Source of the DNA: Takakia lepidozioides
Lineage: Eukaryota; Streptophyta; Takakiopsida; Takakiales; Takakiaceae
Assembly: GCA_030704615.1 (NCBI GenBank)
Contig: CM060732.1
Span: forward strand, 68,863,053-68,927,052
Length of the DNA: 64,000 nt
Direction: 5' to 3'
The first letter of the stretch is position 1. Each line of letters opens with the position of its first letter. A program made the translations under genes and the position numbers. Positions 31,884-43,719 of this stretch are shown one piece after another. The notes below the pieces were generated by a model. It was not told the origin of the DNA. It did no database searches and saw only the letters and a program-made list of their open reading frames with translations.

Positions 31884-33617
31884 TTAATGGTTCCAACTAT
31901 CCTGCCCTCTAAGGTACCAATAACTTGACAGATGCTCTGACGCATACGTCATAAACACAACCAAAATCAGGCCACCAGCAATCATTGACCCCACCCGAGC
32001 AAAGATAGCCGTGGCCCCCAAGAGGAAGGGAAGAGCAGGAATAGCAACAGCCAAGCTCACCATGACCACTCCATACAGTGATGTCACGATGTCCCATACA
32101 ACTGAATGCCTTATGTGCCCTTTTGAAGAGCTGTATTCAACCGAAGGCTCAGGCGAGCTTGACGCAGATATGGCTGCGGATCTTCCAAATGAATAGACAG
32201 CATCCAAAAACTTGCCGAAGAGCAACACGAAGATGAAAAACGTCCACTCGTATGTCAAAACCATACCTGTCCATGGCATCACCTGCCGAGGAATAAGGAG
32301 GACTGCGGTTCCCAGAGAGAGAAAAACAGTGAGGAAGCAGACACACACCGAAAGACTCCCCAGATACCTGGGTATTCTACATGTGGTGGTGGCCACTCCT
32401 CCGATTCCATTTGGACATCCCTGGTGATTGCAACTATTAGGGATGGAGGTACTTATGGTGGAATACTTGGGTAGGCTTCCCCCGGGCTTGTATTTGTACC
32501 ACAGCTGCCGTGCGCCTACGCAGACCGACCCACCGCACAAAAGACCCCACAAATCTTTTTGGATTTGGAGAAGCAAACTCCGCTTCCAGAATGCGAGGAT
32601 GAGAAAGGGGAGAAAAAAAAGTGTTCTCACCACCAGACGCTTGTGGGAATCCAGGCCCTGTCCTGTTCCAGGCAACACTTCCTCCAAAGTCACCCTTACA
32701 TCCTGCCAGATGATTACAGGTTTCAGCAACCAAGCCGTCCACCAGTCCCAGGGCTTCAATGGCCCAAGTGTGTAGTGTACGACTCGGAGCTCGCTAGCAT
32801 CAACCATCCACTTGTTGGCCAGCACATATAGACCTACATCAGCGTTGTAGAGTGTGGAAAGCCTCTCCATTTTAGGAGCAGGCCTGGCTTTTCGAGCCTC
32901 TGAAGAAAGCTCGGGATTGAACAGTTCGGCATTTGGAAACTCTGGGTAGTACGAATTCAGAAATCCTTGGTCCCCACCTGTGTAGGAATAAGTCGTCTTG
33001 ATTTTCGACAGCATGTCCTCAAAAAGAGCCTTAGAAGGCTCGACGACCATAACCCCCGAGTTAAGCCTCTCCGAATGCTTCAAATTCGCACAAAATCCCT
33101 GGCATTCGAAAAGTTCCTCGATGCTCCGCACAACAATAGTATCAGCATCCAAGTATACCACCTTCTTGTATTCAGTCATGTTGAAAATCCTCAACTTTGT
33201 GTACACCCCCCAGAATCGCGCGGGCCTTTTCTGATTCGGATTGGCCAGCAGCTCAATGCGCTCAACAATCCACCCATCAGCTTCAAGGAGCTCGATCCCA
33301 CTCGCTGACACCCCATCCGAAACTAACGCTACCATATCCTTCGTCACCCCAGTGTTGCGGATGGACTTGCCCAACACCCGTACACCAAGTAGGAACTCAT
33401 CCCCGTACAGCAGCGTTGCGTAGGCTTCAGAACTACGATCCTTGCGCAACTCCCATTTCCACTGTTGTCTAGTGCGATTCCCTTGTCCCCCCACCGGCCC
33501 GCCCCTTTCTGCCCTGCAAACGAGAGGACTTACAAGAATCCATACGCAGAAACCCAAAAGCAAAACATCTCTGGGCTTCATCTCCTCCCTCACCAAGACC
33601 ACCTCCCAGATCAACAA
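31884..33617 (-). CDS. PGSIP6/IPUT1: Inositol phosphorylceramide glucuronosyltransferase-like GT8 protein
   Basis: A single uninterrupted frame of 577 codons. The likely start is the second Met (33,581), which gives a signal anchor MKPRDVLLLGFCVWILVSP; the first ATG at 33,617 adds twelve residues. The GT8 domain covers residues about 55-330: ATLLYGDEFLLGVRVLGKS, RFWGVYTKLRIFNMTEYKKV, the metal-binding DxD in YLDADTIVV, SERLNSGVMVVEPS, YTGGDQGFLNSYYPEFPN and HYTLGPLKPWDWW. After it come five to six hydrophobic segments (LFFLPFLILAF, LGSLSVCVCFLTVFLSLGTA, MVLTYEWTFFIFVLLF and two near the end). This GT8-plus-membrane-tail layout separates PGSIP6/IPUT1 from the GUX xylan enzymes. The family adds glucuronic acid from UDP-GlcA to inositol phosphorylceramide in the Golgi, the first sugar step in GIPC sphingolipid synthesis. 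All key residues are present and the gene looks functional. Confidence 0.93.
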   Translation of the reverse strand: MLIWEVVLVREEMKPRDVLLLGFCVWILVSPLVCRAERGGPVGGQGNRTRQQWKWELRKDRSSEAYATLLYGDEFLLGVRVLGKSIRNTGVTKDMVALVSDGVSASGIELLEADGWIVERIELLANPNQKRPARFWGVYTKLRIFNMTEYKKVVYLDADTIVVRSIEELFECQGFCANLKHSERLNSGVMVVEPSKALFEDMLSKIKTTYSYTGGDQGFLNSYYPEFPNAELFNPELSSEARKARPAPKMERLSTLYNADVGLYVLANKWMVDASELRVVHYTLGPLKPWDWWTAWLLKPVIIWQDVRVTLEEVLPGTGQGLDSHKRLVVRTLFFLPFLILAFWKRSLLLQIQKDLWGLLCGGSVCVGARQLWYKYKPGGSLPKYSTISTSIPNSCNHQGCPNGIGGVATTTCRIPRYLGSLSVCVCFLTVFLSLGTAVLLIPRQVMPWTGMVLTYEWTFFIFVLLFGKFLDAVYSFGRSAAISASSSPEPSVEYSSSKGHIRHSVVWDIVTSLYGVVMVSLAVAIPALPFLLGATAIFARVGSMIAGGLILVVFMTYASEHLSSYWYLRGQDSWNH

Positions 33618-34898
33618 CCCAACTTCAAGATGCTCTTCCCTCCCTCTAATTCACGACCATCACTTCCAACACTTAGATTACCGTCACAAGACCGCTTCTC
33701 AACTTCCTCCTCCAGTCTCTCTCCCCCTCCGTCGTCACCAGTTTTCCTAGTGAGTGGAAGTTTACAATTTGTCATGTACACCTCCTGACATGAAAACTGG
33801 GCCCACACTTCCAAAAGGAGACCGTTCTCTCCATGAAATTTCCCATTTTGTACTAACACTGTATCTATTCTCAGGGCTCCGCACCCTTTTTCCAAAAACA
33901 AAAAAAAGTGTATCTATATTGCAGTTAGGGCACTTTCATTCCCCTTATCACTGCAACCTAATCAATGAGGGAGTCACTGCCCAGAAATTGCACACATGTT
34001 TGTGGCTATGTTTTGGTTTTTGAGGAAGGGGTTCATCATCTTTATCATCTTCATCACCTATACCACAGCTCTGGACTTCCACTTTTTTGTGGCAAATGGT
34101 GTTTTGATTACACCAGGCCTCACACACATGATGCTTCATCTAATCTAGAATCAGTGCAATATCTATTCTCGTTGCCTGTATGGGAAGGTTTTGACTTTAG
34201 ACCCAAGGTCTTCCGAGTTCCTTGCTTGCAAACATTGGGGGGTCCAACCACTGGATGAAACAGCCTAGCACAGACCGCTGGTCCCAGGACAGACAGACAA
34301 AACAATGAACTAAACAAAACTTGATCGCTGTGGAGGATTGATCAAGAGCCTAGAATATGCTTCAGCACCCAACCTCCCTTATGACTGTTTACAGTTGCTG
34401 TCCTTGGCTTTCAAAGTCAACAATGAAAGTACACTTGCATGCCATGCAAAATGCAGAGTGAAATGGGAGTTGCCCCTTTCGTGCGACATTCACAGCTTAT
34501 GTGGACTGGCAAACCAGAGCAAAAAAAGTGGAATACCCAAGAAGAGAAATCATCACATGCATAGTGAAACCTCTTCCCTGACAATGAGAAACACTCAAAA
34601 AGCAAGAATAATAAGGCACAATGAGGTACTTCAATATGGTTCCAATACTCCGGCATGGCAGAATACCCATTATGGGTTCTCAACCCTATGAAAAAGTGCT
34701 CCTCCTGACGTGTTGCACTTTGCTGAACAAACGAAATTTTACTTTGCTATCTGATGTGATGTGAGGTAACGTATTTCACAGCAGCTAGGGGGGCATTAGC
34801 ACGCCAAACTGTCCATGGCAATCACTGAAAAGCGCGACATGACTGCAAACGACCTGTAACTTCACAGTTACATGTTTTTTGATGGTGAGTACCCACAA
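33618..34898. other. Intergenic between two minus-strand genes
   Basis: Contains the presumed promoter and 5' untranslated region of the glycosyltransferase gene and the 3' untranslated region of the next gene. A pyrimidine-rich stretch at 33,640-33,750 lies just upstream of the glycosyltransferase start, as is common in plant 5' leaders. No coding sequence is supported. Confidence 0.5.
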
Positions 34899-37800
34899 TC
34901 AAGAGGTCTTACAGAGGCTCGCATCGCTCTGGCAACCTTCATATTCCCGCAATGAAGGCCGACCCAATTCTCCTACTTCAAAGCATGCACATCGTGTTCC
35001 AGAAGGCCCTTTGCGGGGCACCTCGGCAACCCTTTCAACTAAGCGAGGGTAGCCTGAGTCACACCATACCTGAGTCACACCACACCAATCCACTCAGTAC
35101 ATGGAATGGAAACAAAAGACCTGACCAAATGAGACATCCATACAGAGGTCCGTATTCCTGATCTAACATGAACGTAGCCACAAGGCAGGAGGCTATGGAA
35201 ACAAACTAGGCTTTGGAAAACAAAGTCACACAAGACCATGGGGACTCTATCAGGGGATACATTCAACAGTTGATCTTGTCATCCATATCATCCCAGATTA
35301 CTTCTAGCCAGGCATGCAGAGAACACAAGATTTTTGGACTATCTGACCAAAATTACTGAGCTTGACTCCGTGGCATGCACTCAAGAAATGCGATGTACAA
35401 TTACAAAAACATTTCAAAAAAGGGTACCTCTCCGCCTTTGTCTTCAGACCAACGTGAATTGCAGTTCGGGAATCGTTCTTCATCAGCCTTCTGCTGCTTT
35501 ACGAACTCAGCTGCCTGCACTCTCTTCTTCTCCACTCCTTGCAGCTCCTTTCTCGGTTTTCCCTCCTCGTCATAGAAGGTCCCAATCAACTTACCTACAT
35601 AGCTGTTCAACACCAATCTCTCAACCTATAAAACTCATGGCAAAGTAGTGACCTTCTCAGGCAAACCGAAAACATTGTTTACATGCAGGCCCTTCATGCT
35701 CCCTTTAAAAAGGTTACGCTTCAACATCCACCCTATTTCTTGCACTCACTTGCACACAACTCGGAACACATCATGTAGGAATAGGGGAGCTCTCAAAGGT
35801 CACTGGTTTGGCCAAGGTTATCAAAAACAATGTCTACAAAAATATGCCGACACATTGTTTTCAAAGGTAAGTGATCTTGATTTCTGAGTTTCATGCTGGA
35901 CCATATCAGAAATAGCAAATCACCCTGACCCAGAGGGTATATGTTCTTACCATAACATATTACCCGGACCCGGAGGGTACGTCTAAAATGATATACCCAC
36001 ACAACACCGGACCATTCCCACCTTCATGCTGATTACTCTCGTTTGGACAAAAATCATCCTCTCCTCCTCCATCCAAAAGTACTTCTTCCATCCATCCAAC
36101 TTATAAGCTTACCACACTGTGACTACACTTCAAATTTGTGCAGGGAGCATGTTCGAAGAACTTACAGGTAATTCTTGACATAGAAGATGCGCCAATCATC
36201 AATGCTCTTGACCTGAAATAATCCAACAAAGTATTGATAAATCTTTTCTAGTCTCCAGGCGAGGGCAGTTATCTTTGCTTTGGCTATTCCTAAGAGTAAC
36301 TTCAGACTTTCCATGGTGAGACACACAGAGAAAGAAGCTAACCTGGGATGCCGAAAGCCCCTTCAAAGAATCGGTTAGACCATCCCCTGCAGAACTAAGA
36401 ATTAACCCACAACGGCTTTAGTCATCGAAGTGCCTAGTGCCAATCTTTTTATCAAAACACACTGGCACCTTGGAACAACAAGCTAGAATCAAAAGCATCC
36501 AACAGATGGTCCAGTGGTTAGTGCACAAGGCCACATAGGCACAAGGTACAAGGCTGTGGGTTCAAAGCCACATAAGTGTATGTTGGATGTCACCCATTAT
36601 ACAACTATAAATGGGGGGTCGGTTGGTCAACCGGGACAAGGCCATTGGGAGGTTTGGGCAACCATGTTGCCCCAGCTACGGCTGTTAGAAGGCATCGGTA
36701 TACGCTTGCTTTTGGCAGGTGTCAACACTTCACCTTTTTTTAAAATACGTTTTAGCTAGAATCAAAGATCTTTTCCATGCACAGTTTGACGCTAGGACTA
36801 GAGGATACTTACTAAACATCAAATTGTCCAACGTATCCGAATCACACCTCTATGTCCTAGCAGTTGTGGAAGAGACAGCACATTTAGGATTACTGCCACA
36901 CAATTGGGAAGGATGAATCCTTTCATCCTCATTTCCCTCATTCTTTGTCAGCTGATCCTTTCACCAAGCAGGACTCATGAGTTATGGCTGGTGAACCATC
37001 AGAAATGAACATGTGTAATCAACCAAATCGTATAGTTTGTGACCTGTGAAGTTCCCAGAGACAAATGCGCGTGATGCATCCCTGCACGAAGAGAGTGAAC
37101 ACAGGTTCTGGTGAGAAATTTACCCTCTCTATAAACTCTACTGTCATGGCTGGAATACATGCAAGCAGATGCATACAGCTATAGACCCTTGTCAGAAAGA
37201 GAGAAAGTAATAAGCCATAGTGTTGCACTACTGACCCCCCCCATGCCCAGTTTGGAGGGAGCAGAAAGGACAACCCAGCCATCTGTCTCCTCTTGACACT
37301 ACCCCACATGTCAGACCTGTCCTCTTGTGACCGCCCACTATATTGTGCCCATTCCTACTGCACTGCCTACTCCCCACAGACTATTGCTGAACAAACCAAG
37401 TTGTGGATTTTAAGACTCAGAAAGTGCATCACAAGGGCCAAAATACTGGAGCTACCAGAAATGTGCATATCACACCTAACCAGGGTGATTTGATATAAGT
37501 TCCCAGGAGGTTCCCAGGCCCCCATTGAAAATTGACAATGGCAATGGGAGGCCCAGATGGTACAAAGAGGGTGAGAGTAATATATACTTGTTAACCATTC
37601 ACTACCAACATTGACTGAAATGTACCCATGGGATACTAACCCAGTTGTGGGTTTCAGCACCAATTAGGTGGGACTCAACTCGAACTGGCCATAGCACTCA
37701 GGCACAGCAGAGGACAATCCAGCTATAAAGAAATGAGTATGCTGTATGTATGCACCGCACTGAGGTATGTGCAATGTTCTGGACATGCTTCAACATAAAG

Positions 37801-39608
37801 GCCAGAGAGGGAGAGTCAAAAAACGGAGAAATTTATAACCTCCGCCATAGGCAGAGAGGCTATGGGATAGAGGAAAAGTATCCCGGTATCCTGGAGGTTC
37901 CTGAACCCAAATAAAGGTCAGGAGTCTTGTATGGGCAGTATTTTGCACCCCAACTCTACCTTCAGAGCCTTCTTTTCCATGTTCAGCTGATGACATCCAG
38001 TTAAAAAGGGAAGGGTGGGGAGAAGAAGATAGGGGAGGGAAGGGCTGATTCAGGGAACACACCGTCCAGCAAAATGGCTGTACCCACCTCCAGGCCCATA
38101 ATATGTACGGCCCTTGCTCACATCAAAAACACTCCTGGCCTTGCCCCCACATGCACAGAGTCAACCCAAACCCCCAAGTCACTCATCTTCAAGCTGTTTC
38201 TTAACTTCATCAGGTACATATATGGGCAGTGGTTCAGATACAGGAGTCCTACCTACCTCCAAGCCAATTGCCAGTCTCACAATAAGACAGATTTTATTTA
38301 AATAAAATCCCTACAGTTACAATCACAACACTGAAATAACAGGGATCTTTAGGATGGCAGCTGTGTATGGTTCCCATACCAGTGTGTTCAAGTGGGTTCT
38401 TCAGCAAAGGATATTCTTCTGAAAATTGGCTTTGGTTTTCAAGGTACATCAAGTTTCTTTGAACAGAGAAGTTAGAGACTGTACCCCAGGATGCTCAAAA
38501 GGATTGGAAGCTTTCCATCGGAGCCGTTGTATCTGGCTAGGTCTTCCTTTGTCCACAATCTCTGTTGACAAAAGACCACAGGAAAAATCCATTCAAGGTC
38601 CAGATTATGAATCTGAAGAATGTCCACCTCAATTTGGTCTACGAATCTCAGGGCTTTTTACAAAAGGAGAGATGTGTACAGGGGTTCCTTTGTCTTTCAG
38701 TCTGAGTTCCAGTGCATCAGAGCAAGAATAGAAACATTCATTGCGGGGTGACAAACTGGAGTACAAATGCAGCCAGCAAATTTGAGTTCAAACCTTTTTC
38801 CTACTAAGAGAACACAATATCCATATAAGTATCGAGATATCTACATACTTAAAAAAGAAAGGTACCCAAAAAAGAAGACAAATAAGTGAAAATTATACGC
38901 ATTGAGAGAGACTGATTTCCTCTTCTTAGAAGGTGGAGGGCATATGCTGGGCACACTGCATAGATGTGCAATGTGCCACATCTGATTCTAGACGAAGAGA
39001 CCTGACATGAAAGTGCAATTAGACTACATAAAGCCATGCTGAGATTGGAGTTCCTATTGCACATGTGCATGTGTGAACTTTTTTTGGAAGGTTTAAATTC
39101 ACGCCTCGATCACTAGCTTTCTGTATCGAGGGAGAGATTGACAAAGGGAAGAGAGGTAGAGCATGGGGAGTCCCATCGTACTTGTTCCTGTAATTGTTCG
39201 ACTTCTCACATCAATAGATTAACGAGGCATTTGGGCACAGCTAGTCTCGTTTTGAAATGCATGGAGAAAGGAAAGAATGAGGAGTGTGACTTACAATTCA
39301 GAAAATACAACTCAAAATTCTGTTCAGGTAATTGAGAAACGTACAGGCTTCATGGGAGCAGGAGAGGCAATGTAGATGATAACTGAAGCAATCACGACCG
39401 CCATGACAATTCCCCCGCATGAGGTCCTCAATTTGCGCCATGCCCCACCCTCCTTCTCAGTCACCTCAAACTGTGGACTATCGGTGTTCTGTGTGGGTGG
39501 AGTTGGAGGCTGTAAACGAGCATTTGGTCGGATCCGTAAGTTAGGGGTAGAACCGACCCCACCCGAAGATCCACCTGAACTCTCTACGACATCTTCAGCG
39601 CCTGTCAT
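34899..39608 (-). CDS. MAPR4: Membrane-associated progesterone-binding-like protein (cytochrome b5-like heme/steroid-binding domain, neuferricin type)
   Basis: Eight exons, minus strand: 39,608-39,345, 38,561-38,485, 38,134-38,063, 37,081-37,044, 36,386-36,343, 36,212-36,166, 35,602-35,428 and 35,069-34,899. All junctions are GT-AG and in phase, giving 295 residues. Exon 1 has a proline-rich N-terminus and one membrane segment (GGIVMAVVIASVIIYIA). Exons 2-6 form the cytochrome b5-like fold: RLWTKEDLARYNGSDG, SVFDVSKGRTYYGPGGGYSH, FAGRDASRAFVSGNFTGDGL, KSIDDWRIFYVKNY. Exons 7-8 carry GKLIGTFYDEEGKP, CNSRWSEDKGGEVWCDSGYP and a Cys-rich end RCACFEVG. This order is that of plant MAPR4 and animal neuferricin. 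Members are anchored in endomembranes and bind heme or steroids; their exact role is poorly known. Two exons are only 38 and 44 bases. Intron 4 holds a SINE. Confidence 0.92.
36503..36760 (+). repeat. tRNA-derived SINE in an intron of the MAPR4-like gene
   Basis: The head reads TGGTCCAGTGGTTAGTGC (box A-like), then GTGGGTTCAAAGCC (box B), then a body with GGGTCGGTTGGTCAACCGGG. It lies between exons 4 and 5, on the strand opposite to the gene. Confidence 0.6.
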
Positions 39609-40260
39609 GACGTTTGATGAGCTTCAAGAACTGTTTGCCTAAGCCCTTTCGATCATTGTGAGAGCTGTAGTGCTGTAGATCACCACGCTTCAGCCATCAC
39701 AACACAGAAAAGGCGCAGGGAGATCTGTTCCCTCGCATCTGCAAATCTTCTTCAACGAACAGCTTAACCCTGAATCGGTCCTTGTCCGTTGCAACGATTT
39801 CGTTACCCGTAGTTAACGGAGCCACGGATTCACACGTGTGTTCTGTCCGTCTGTTATCAGTGGAAAATATGCCTCTGACAGAAATGAGTGAACCGACGAT
39901 ACAGTGACGAGACTTTGCATAGTCCATCCATGCAGCGGTGGGGTAAGAGATGAGTAACTGTCTCCGCTCGTTTCGTTTCCATCCATTTCAACGGCTCTTT
40001 CTGATTTGAAAGTGTGGCGTCTTCCCCGCTCGAGCTACAAAGGGAGTGCGTGACCCCAGTCTTCTCATTCTTGCTCGCTTTCTTTGTGTTTCTTTGCGTG
40101 CCTGTGCGTCTGACTCCTCTAAGTATTCTTTGTTCTCTCAGCGTTCTTTCTGTAAGGCAGTTGTTTGTTTGCCCTTGTGTCATATCGGGTTGTGAAACAG
40201 TTTGATTATTTGCTGTATTTTCCCTGCCGTCTCTCGGCTTTTACATTGCGTTGTGGAAAC
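39609..40260. promoter_or_regulatory. Bidirectional promoter region (652 bp)
   Basis: The first exons of the MAPR4-like gene (minus) and of the destruction-box gene (plus) face away from each other across 652 bases. No TATA box stands at a convincing distance from either start. The plus-strand side is pyrimidine-rich (40,060-40,150), typical of a plant 5' leader. Confidence 0.55.
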
Positions 40261-42427
40261 ATGGAGACGAGGAGAATCACACGCAGACAGGCTCAGCAGC
40301 TCGGTGTGACTCCGACTAAAGAACGTAAGCACTCACCTCTCCCAGAAAACTGCGCTCCTGTTTGTGCGTTGTTTTTCCTCAACTCGCTCTTCCCTGAGGG
40401 AATGTACAATAGTGATCAATAGTACTGTTGTTTGTTCACTTTCTTATGTGGGTAAGATGTGGAGGGTACCTATGAAGCTTTTCACTTTCCATCAACTATG
40501 TAGGCTGAATGACCTTCCTCTTTGCTGCGTCTCCGTGTGTGAAAATGTGTTTTGTTGGCCCTGCTCCTGAACTCGGATTTTGTTGGATTTCCTCAGTCCT
40601 ACCAACTAGTTCAAGGAAGACCAGTGCAAGAAAAGGTACTCGCAAAGCATTGGCAGACAGGACAAACGATTCTCCCGTCTCGGGGTTGGCGCCAGCTATG
40701 GCTAAATCTGGGGGTCGATCCGGCTATATGTTTGAGACACCATGCTCGAAGTTGCGTCCACTCACTGAGGGTTCACCTGGGACTCCTGGGGAAGATGTCC
40801 TCCGCTCACAGGTAACATTATTTAAACAGGGATTTGTGGGATTTGTTTGCTTTTTATGTTGCTTTGCTTCAGCATCGCGCGAGAGGTCTTTCTGAGACAC
40901 CTACAGCATTTAGCACATTGCCTGGAAACCCATTTCAACAATCTTATCATTGCTTGTGGCTCATATGACAGGTGCAATCCCTGCTTGAGAAGATTGGTTC
41001 AGACGAGCCTAGGGGTGTGGGCATGCGTACTCTCCTGGGACTGGTAGCGCCTACACCTACCAATACCCCTGCCAGCGGTACCCACACAGTGTCATCCGCA
41101 ACCTCGAGCCCCAGCGCCTTTACACCACAGCTCCAAAACGCTCTTTCATTCATTGAGGAGTCTCCGGCTGTTTGCCATCAGCCAGATGTACCCAGTGCAG
41201 GTAATAGCACAGGCACGACGATGGAAATTCCGAGCGAATCGGGCCCTTCTGCGACCGCTGAAGTGGATGAGTCAGCAGAAGCTAACCTTGAATCGGAAGA
41301 GGGGTGCTTTTTGCCACTCGACATGCAGATTCTGTATCTTTTAGGGAAGTCATCAGTGCAAGGAGAAGATGACGAAGATTCCATTGCGGAAGAAGGTGCT
41401 CTTGATTTGAATGTCCTAAAGCATATTGAGGTACAATCTCAGTAGACCAATTACCGATGATATGCGGTCATCCTTGTTTTCTGCTTCCGATGACATTTAA
41501 ATCCATTGCTATACTGTTCCAGAACTCCCGGGCATCCTTTTTGTCATCTAACAAAGCTGCTGTTTAATTTCTGCAGGCAGTCTGCAAGGAGGACAATGAA
41601 GCACACAACTCATCTACTGTGGTTCCAGATTCGTCGCCCCAAAGTGGTCTGACTACTATGTCACCTTACTCACCTTCTGAGAACCGAACTGAGTGGGTGA
41701 GCATAAATGTGGAAGATGGAATCTGTCACGGTGATTTGGACGATGGTATTTCAGATGGGATTTCGGAGTGCTCTGTTGTTGTCAATGTTAGCTCACCAGG
41801 AGCAGACCGCGACGAAGCCTCATCCCACCCTGTACCGGACAAGCCCATCTGCAATGTCCAGACGGACATTCCCTCCCTGTGGCAGCAGCGGGGTTCCCCT
41901 GTGAAAGCTTCGGATAAGGAAGAGATGGTATCTAATGACTATGAAGACTATGAGGGAGATGAGGAGGAAGGTGGGGAGTACGAGGGAGGACAGTTTGATG
42001 AAGATTGTGATGAGCTATGCAGGGGCATCAGCCACATCTCAATGACAGAGAGAGACGTTGTCGGACTTCCGGCATATGCTGGTCGCCACATTCGTTTCAA
42101 CTATAACAGTGATGACGAGATCGAGGACGAAGAGGTGATTTGCGGGGGCTCCCAGGTGAAGGCTGAAGGTAATGTCAGCAGTCTTTCAGCTTATCAATAG
42201 AAATGCACATGGTGCCTTCGTCTCGATTCCTCCTTCACCAGCGCTGTACATCTCGTGCTTCTTTTTCGCTGTTTTCAGAATAGTTTGGAGGTAGGTGAAA
42301 GCTGATGAGTTGAAGGTCGTACACTGCAGGTGAAATGAATCCTGATATTCTCCGTCTCAGAGGGTTACCGACTCCCAAAGGAAAGCATCTGCGCTTTAAG
42401 GAGGATGTCAGTAGCCCTTCAGCCTAA
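40261..42427 (+). CDS. Unrecognised nuclear-type protein with a cyclin-like destruction box
   Basis: Five exons: 40,261-40,324, 40,597-40,811, 40,972-41,430, 41,577-42,168 and 42,330-42,427; phases close at every junction and give 475 residues. The N-terminus is basic (METRRITRRQAQQ). Residues about 35-43 read RKALADRTN, a perfect RxxLxxxxN destruction box of the sort that sends cyclin B and other mitotic proteins to the anaphase-promoting complex. It is followed by DSPVSGL and YMFETPCSKLRPLTEGSP. A long acidic, Ser-rich middle follows. The C-terminus has two similar words: GLPAYAGRHIRFNYNSDDE and GLPTPKGKHLRFKED. I do not recognise the family. The combination suggests a cell-cycle-regulated chromosome-associated or nuclear protein, which is inference. 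It faces the MAPR4-like gene across a short shared promoter. Confidence 0.8.
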
Positions 42428-43719
42428 GGATTTGTGACATGGCTTATGTGGGATTTGCAACTCTTCATGGCACAAGCTCAGTGCTCGCTGAGCTGGGACA
42501 TGCCAATTTTCCTTTGTGTCAGGTGATAGCTATTTGGGAGTGTACGTCTGTACTGTGCACTAAATGCTCTGGTGTTTACTTCCAGATTATGTCACCCAAA
42601 TTTTTGATTTGATAAACGTTCATCATTTGCTGTGTTCATTATCTTCCTACGCTTACCACTAAAACCCTGTCTATCAATTGCAGAACTTTCCAAGTACATT
42701 GCACAGTGAGACTGTGATTGTACTTTCCAGTGAATTATGTAGAAGTAACATGTGAAAATTGCCAGAGTTGCATCTGTTACTATCAATAGCTACATACCTT
42801 AAATCTCCTGCCCTCCGGCAGGAAGAGCGTGCAGCCAACGCTTTTTGAGTGTGATAGTGAAGATGCACAACATGGTGTTGTGCACATACACAAGGATAGC
42901 TTGCAGCCATGGACCCAAATTTGAGTGATTTTGTCATACGTTACTTGCCAGTGAATGAAGCCTTGCTTATGAATCCAATCATGAATACAATTGATTTGGA
43001 AAAGGCATGTTTGATAATATGGGGGGGCGGACGCGTAAAAATCTGGGATTACAGGCTCCCTTAATTGGATCAAAGTATGTTGAGACTATAAAGTCTCCAA
43101 TCTATGTACAATCCATACTTTCATGCCCATGAAGGGCCTGCACTATTAGGTCAAACACAGTTTTTCTGGTCCTGCAAGGGTCCATTGTTATTATTATGGA
43201 TACGGAGGTTTATTTTCTTGCTGTGGGGAGGGTGATGGAAGAGGGGAAGCAAGCTGTACATCTGTTGCTGGAGGAAAACCTTGGTGGGGTGGTTTGATCC
43301 TAAAAGTTGAATGCCCCCAGTGTAATTGTTATGGCTTGGTGGATCCTGGCTAATTCTACAAAGCAGCAGATTTGTTTCATTGTCATGATTTGTCTCAAAT
43401 GTCATGATTTTTTCCAATTGTTCTCCTTTACGTGTAGAAAATCTATGCAAGTGTGAGTAGATTTCATAATGGGTCTGAAGGCCAGAGTATGCAGAAAATT
43501 CTACCTCTGTGTCTCCTCATAATTACACAAGGTAAACAATGTCGTATATGAGTAATAGTACATGCTTCATCTCAAAATTTTCTCTTCACTCTTCCAGTCA
43601 TCACCCACTGTCTTTGTCCAAACTTTTAGCACCTCTCTTGGAGTTGTTTTACCCTGTAGGCATTAAATTGCTCGCCTCCTAAAGAGTTGCTCCATCCACC
43701 TCTAATATGTATGAGGCAG
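42428..43719. other. Intergenic between convergent genes
   Basis: The 3' ends of the plus-strand destruction-box gene and the minus-strand kelch gene meet here. I see only AT-rich, non-coding sequence: likely both 3' untranslated regions and a spacer. Confidence 0.5.

Noticed and set aside
34338-34691. 117-codon plus-strand gene
   Set aside because: Composition looks random and there are no motifs; it lies between the two minus-strand genes.
41178-41384. Minus-strand serine-rich protein
   Set aside because: Shadow of the acidic exon 3 of the destruction-box gene.
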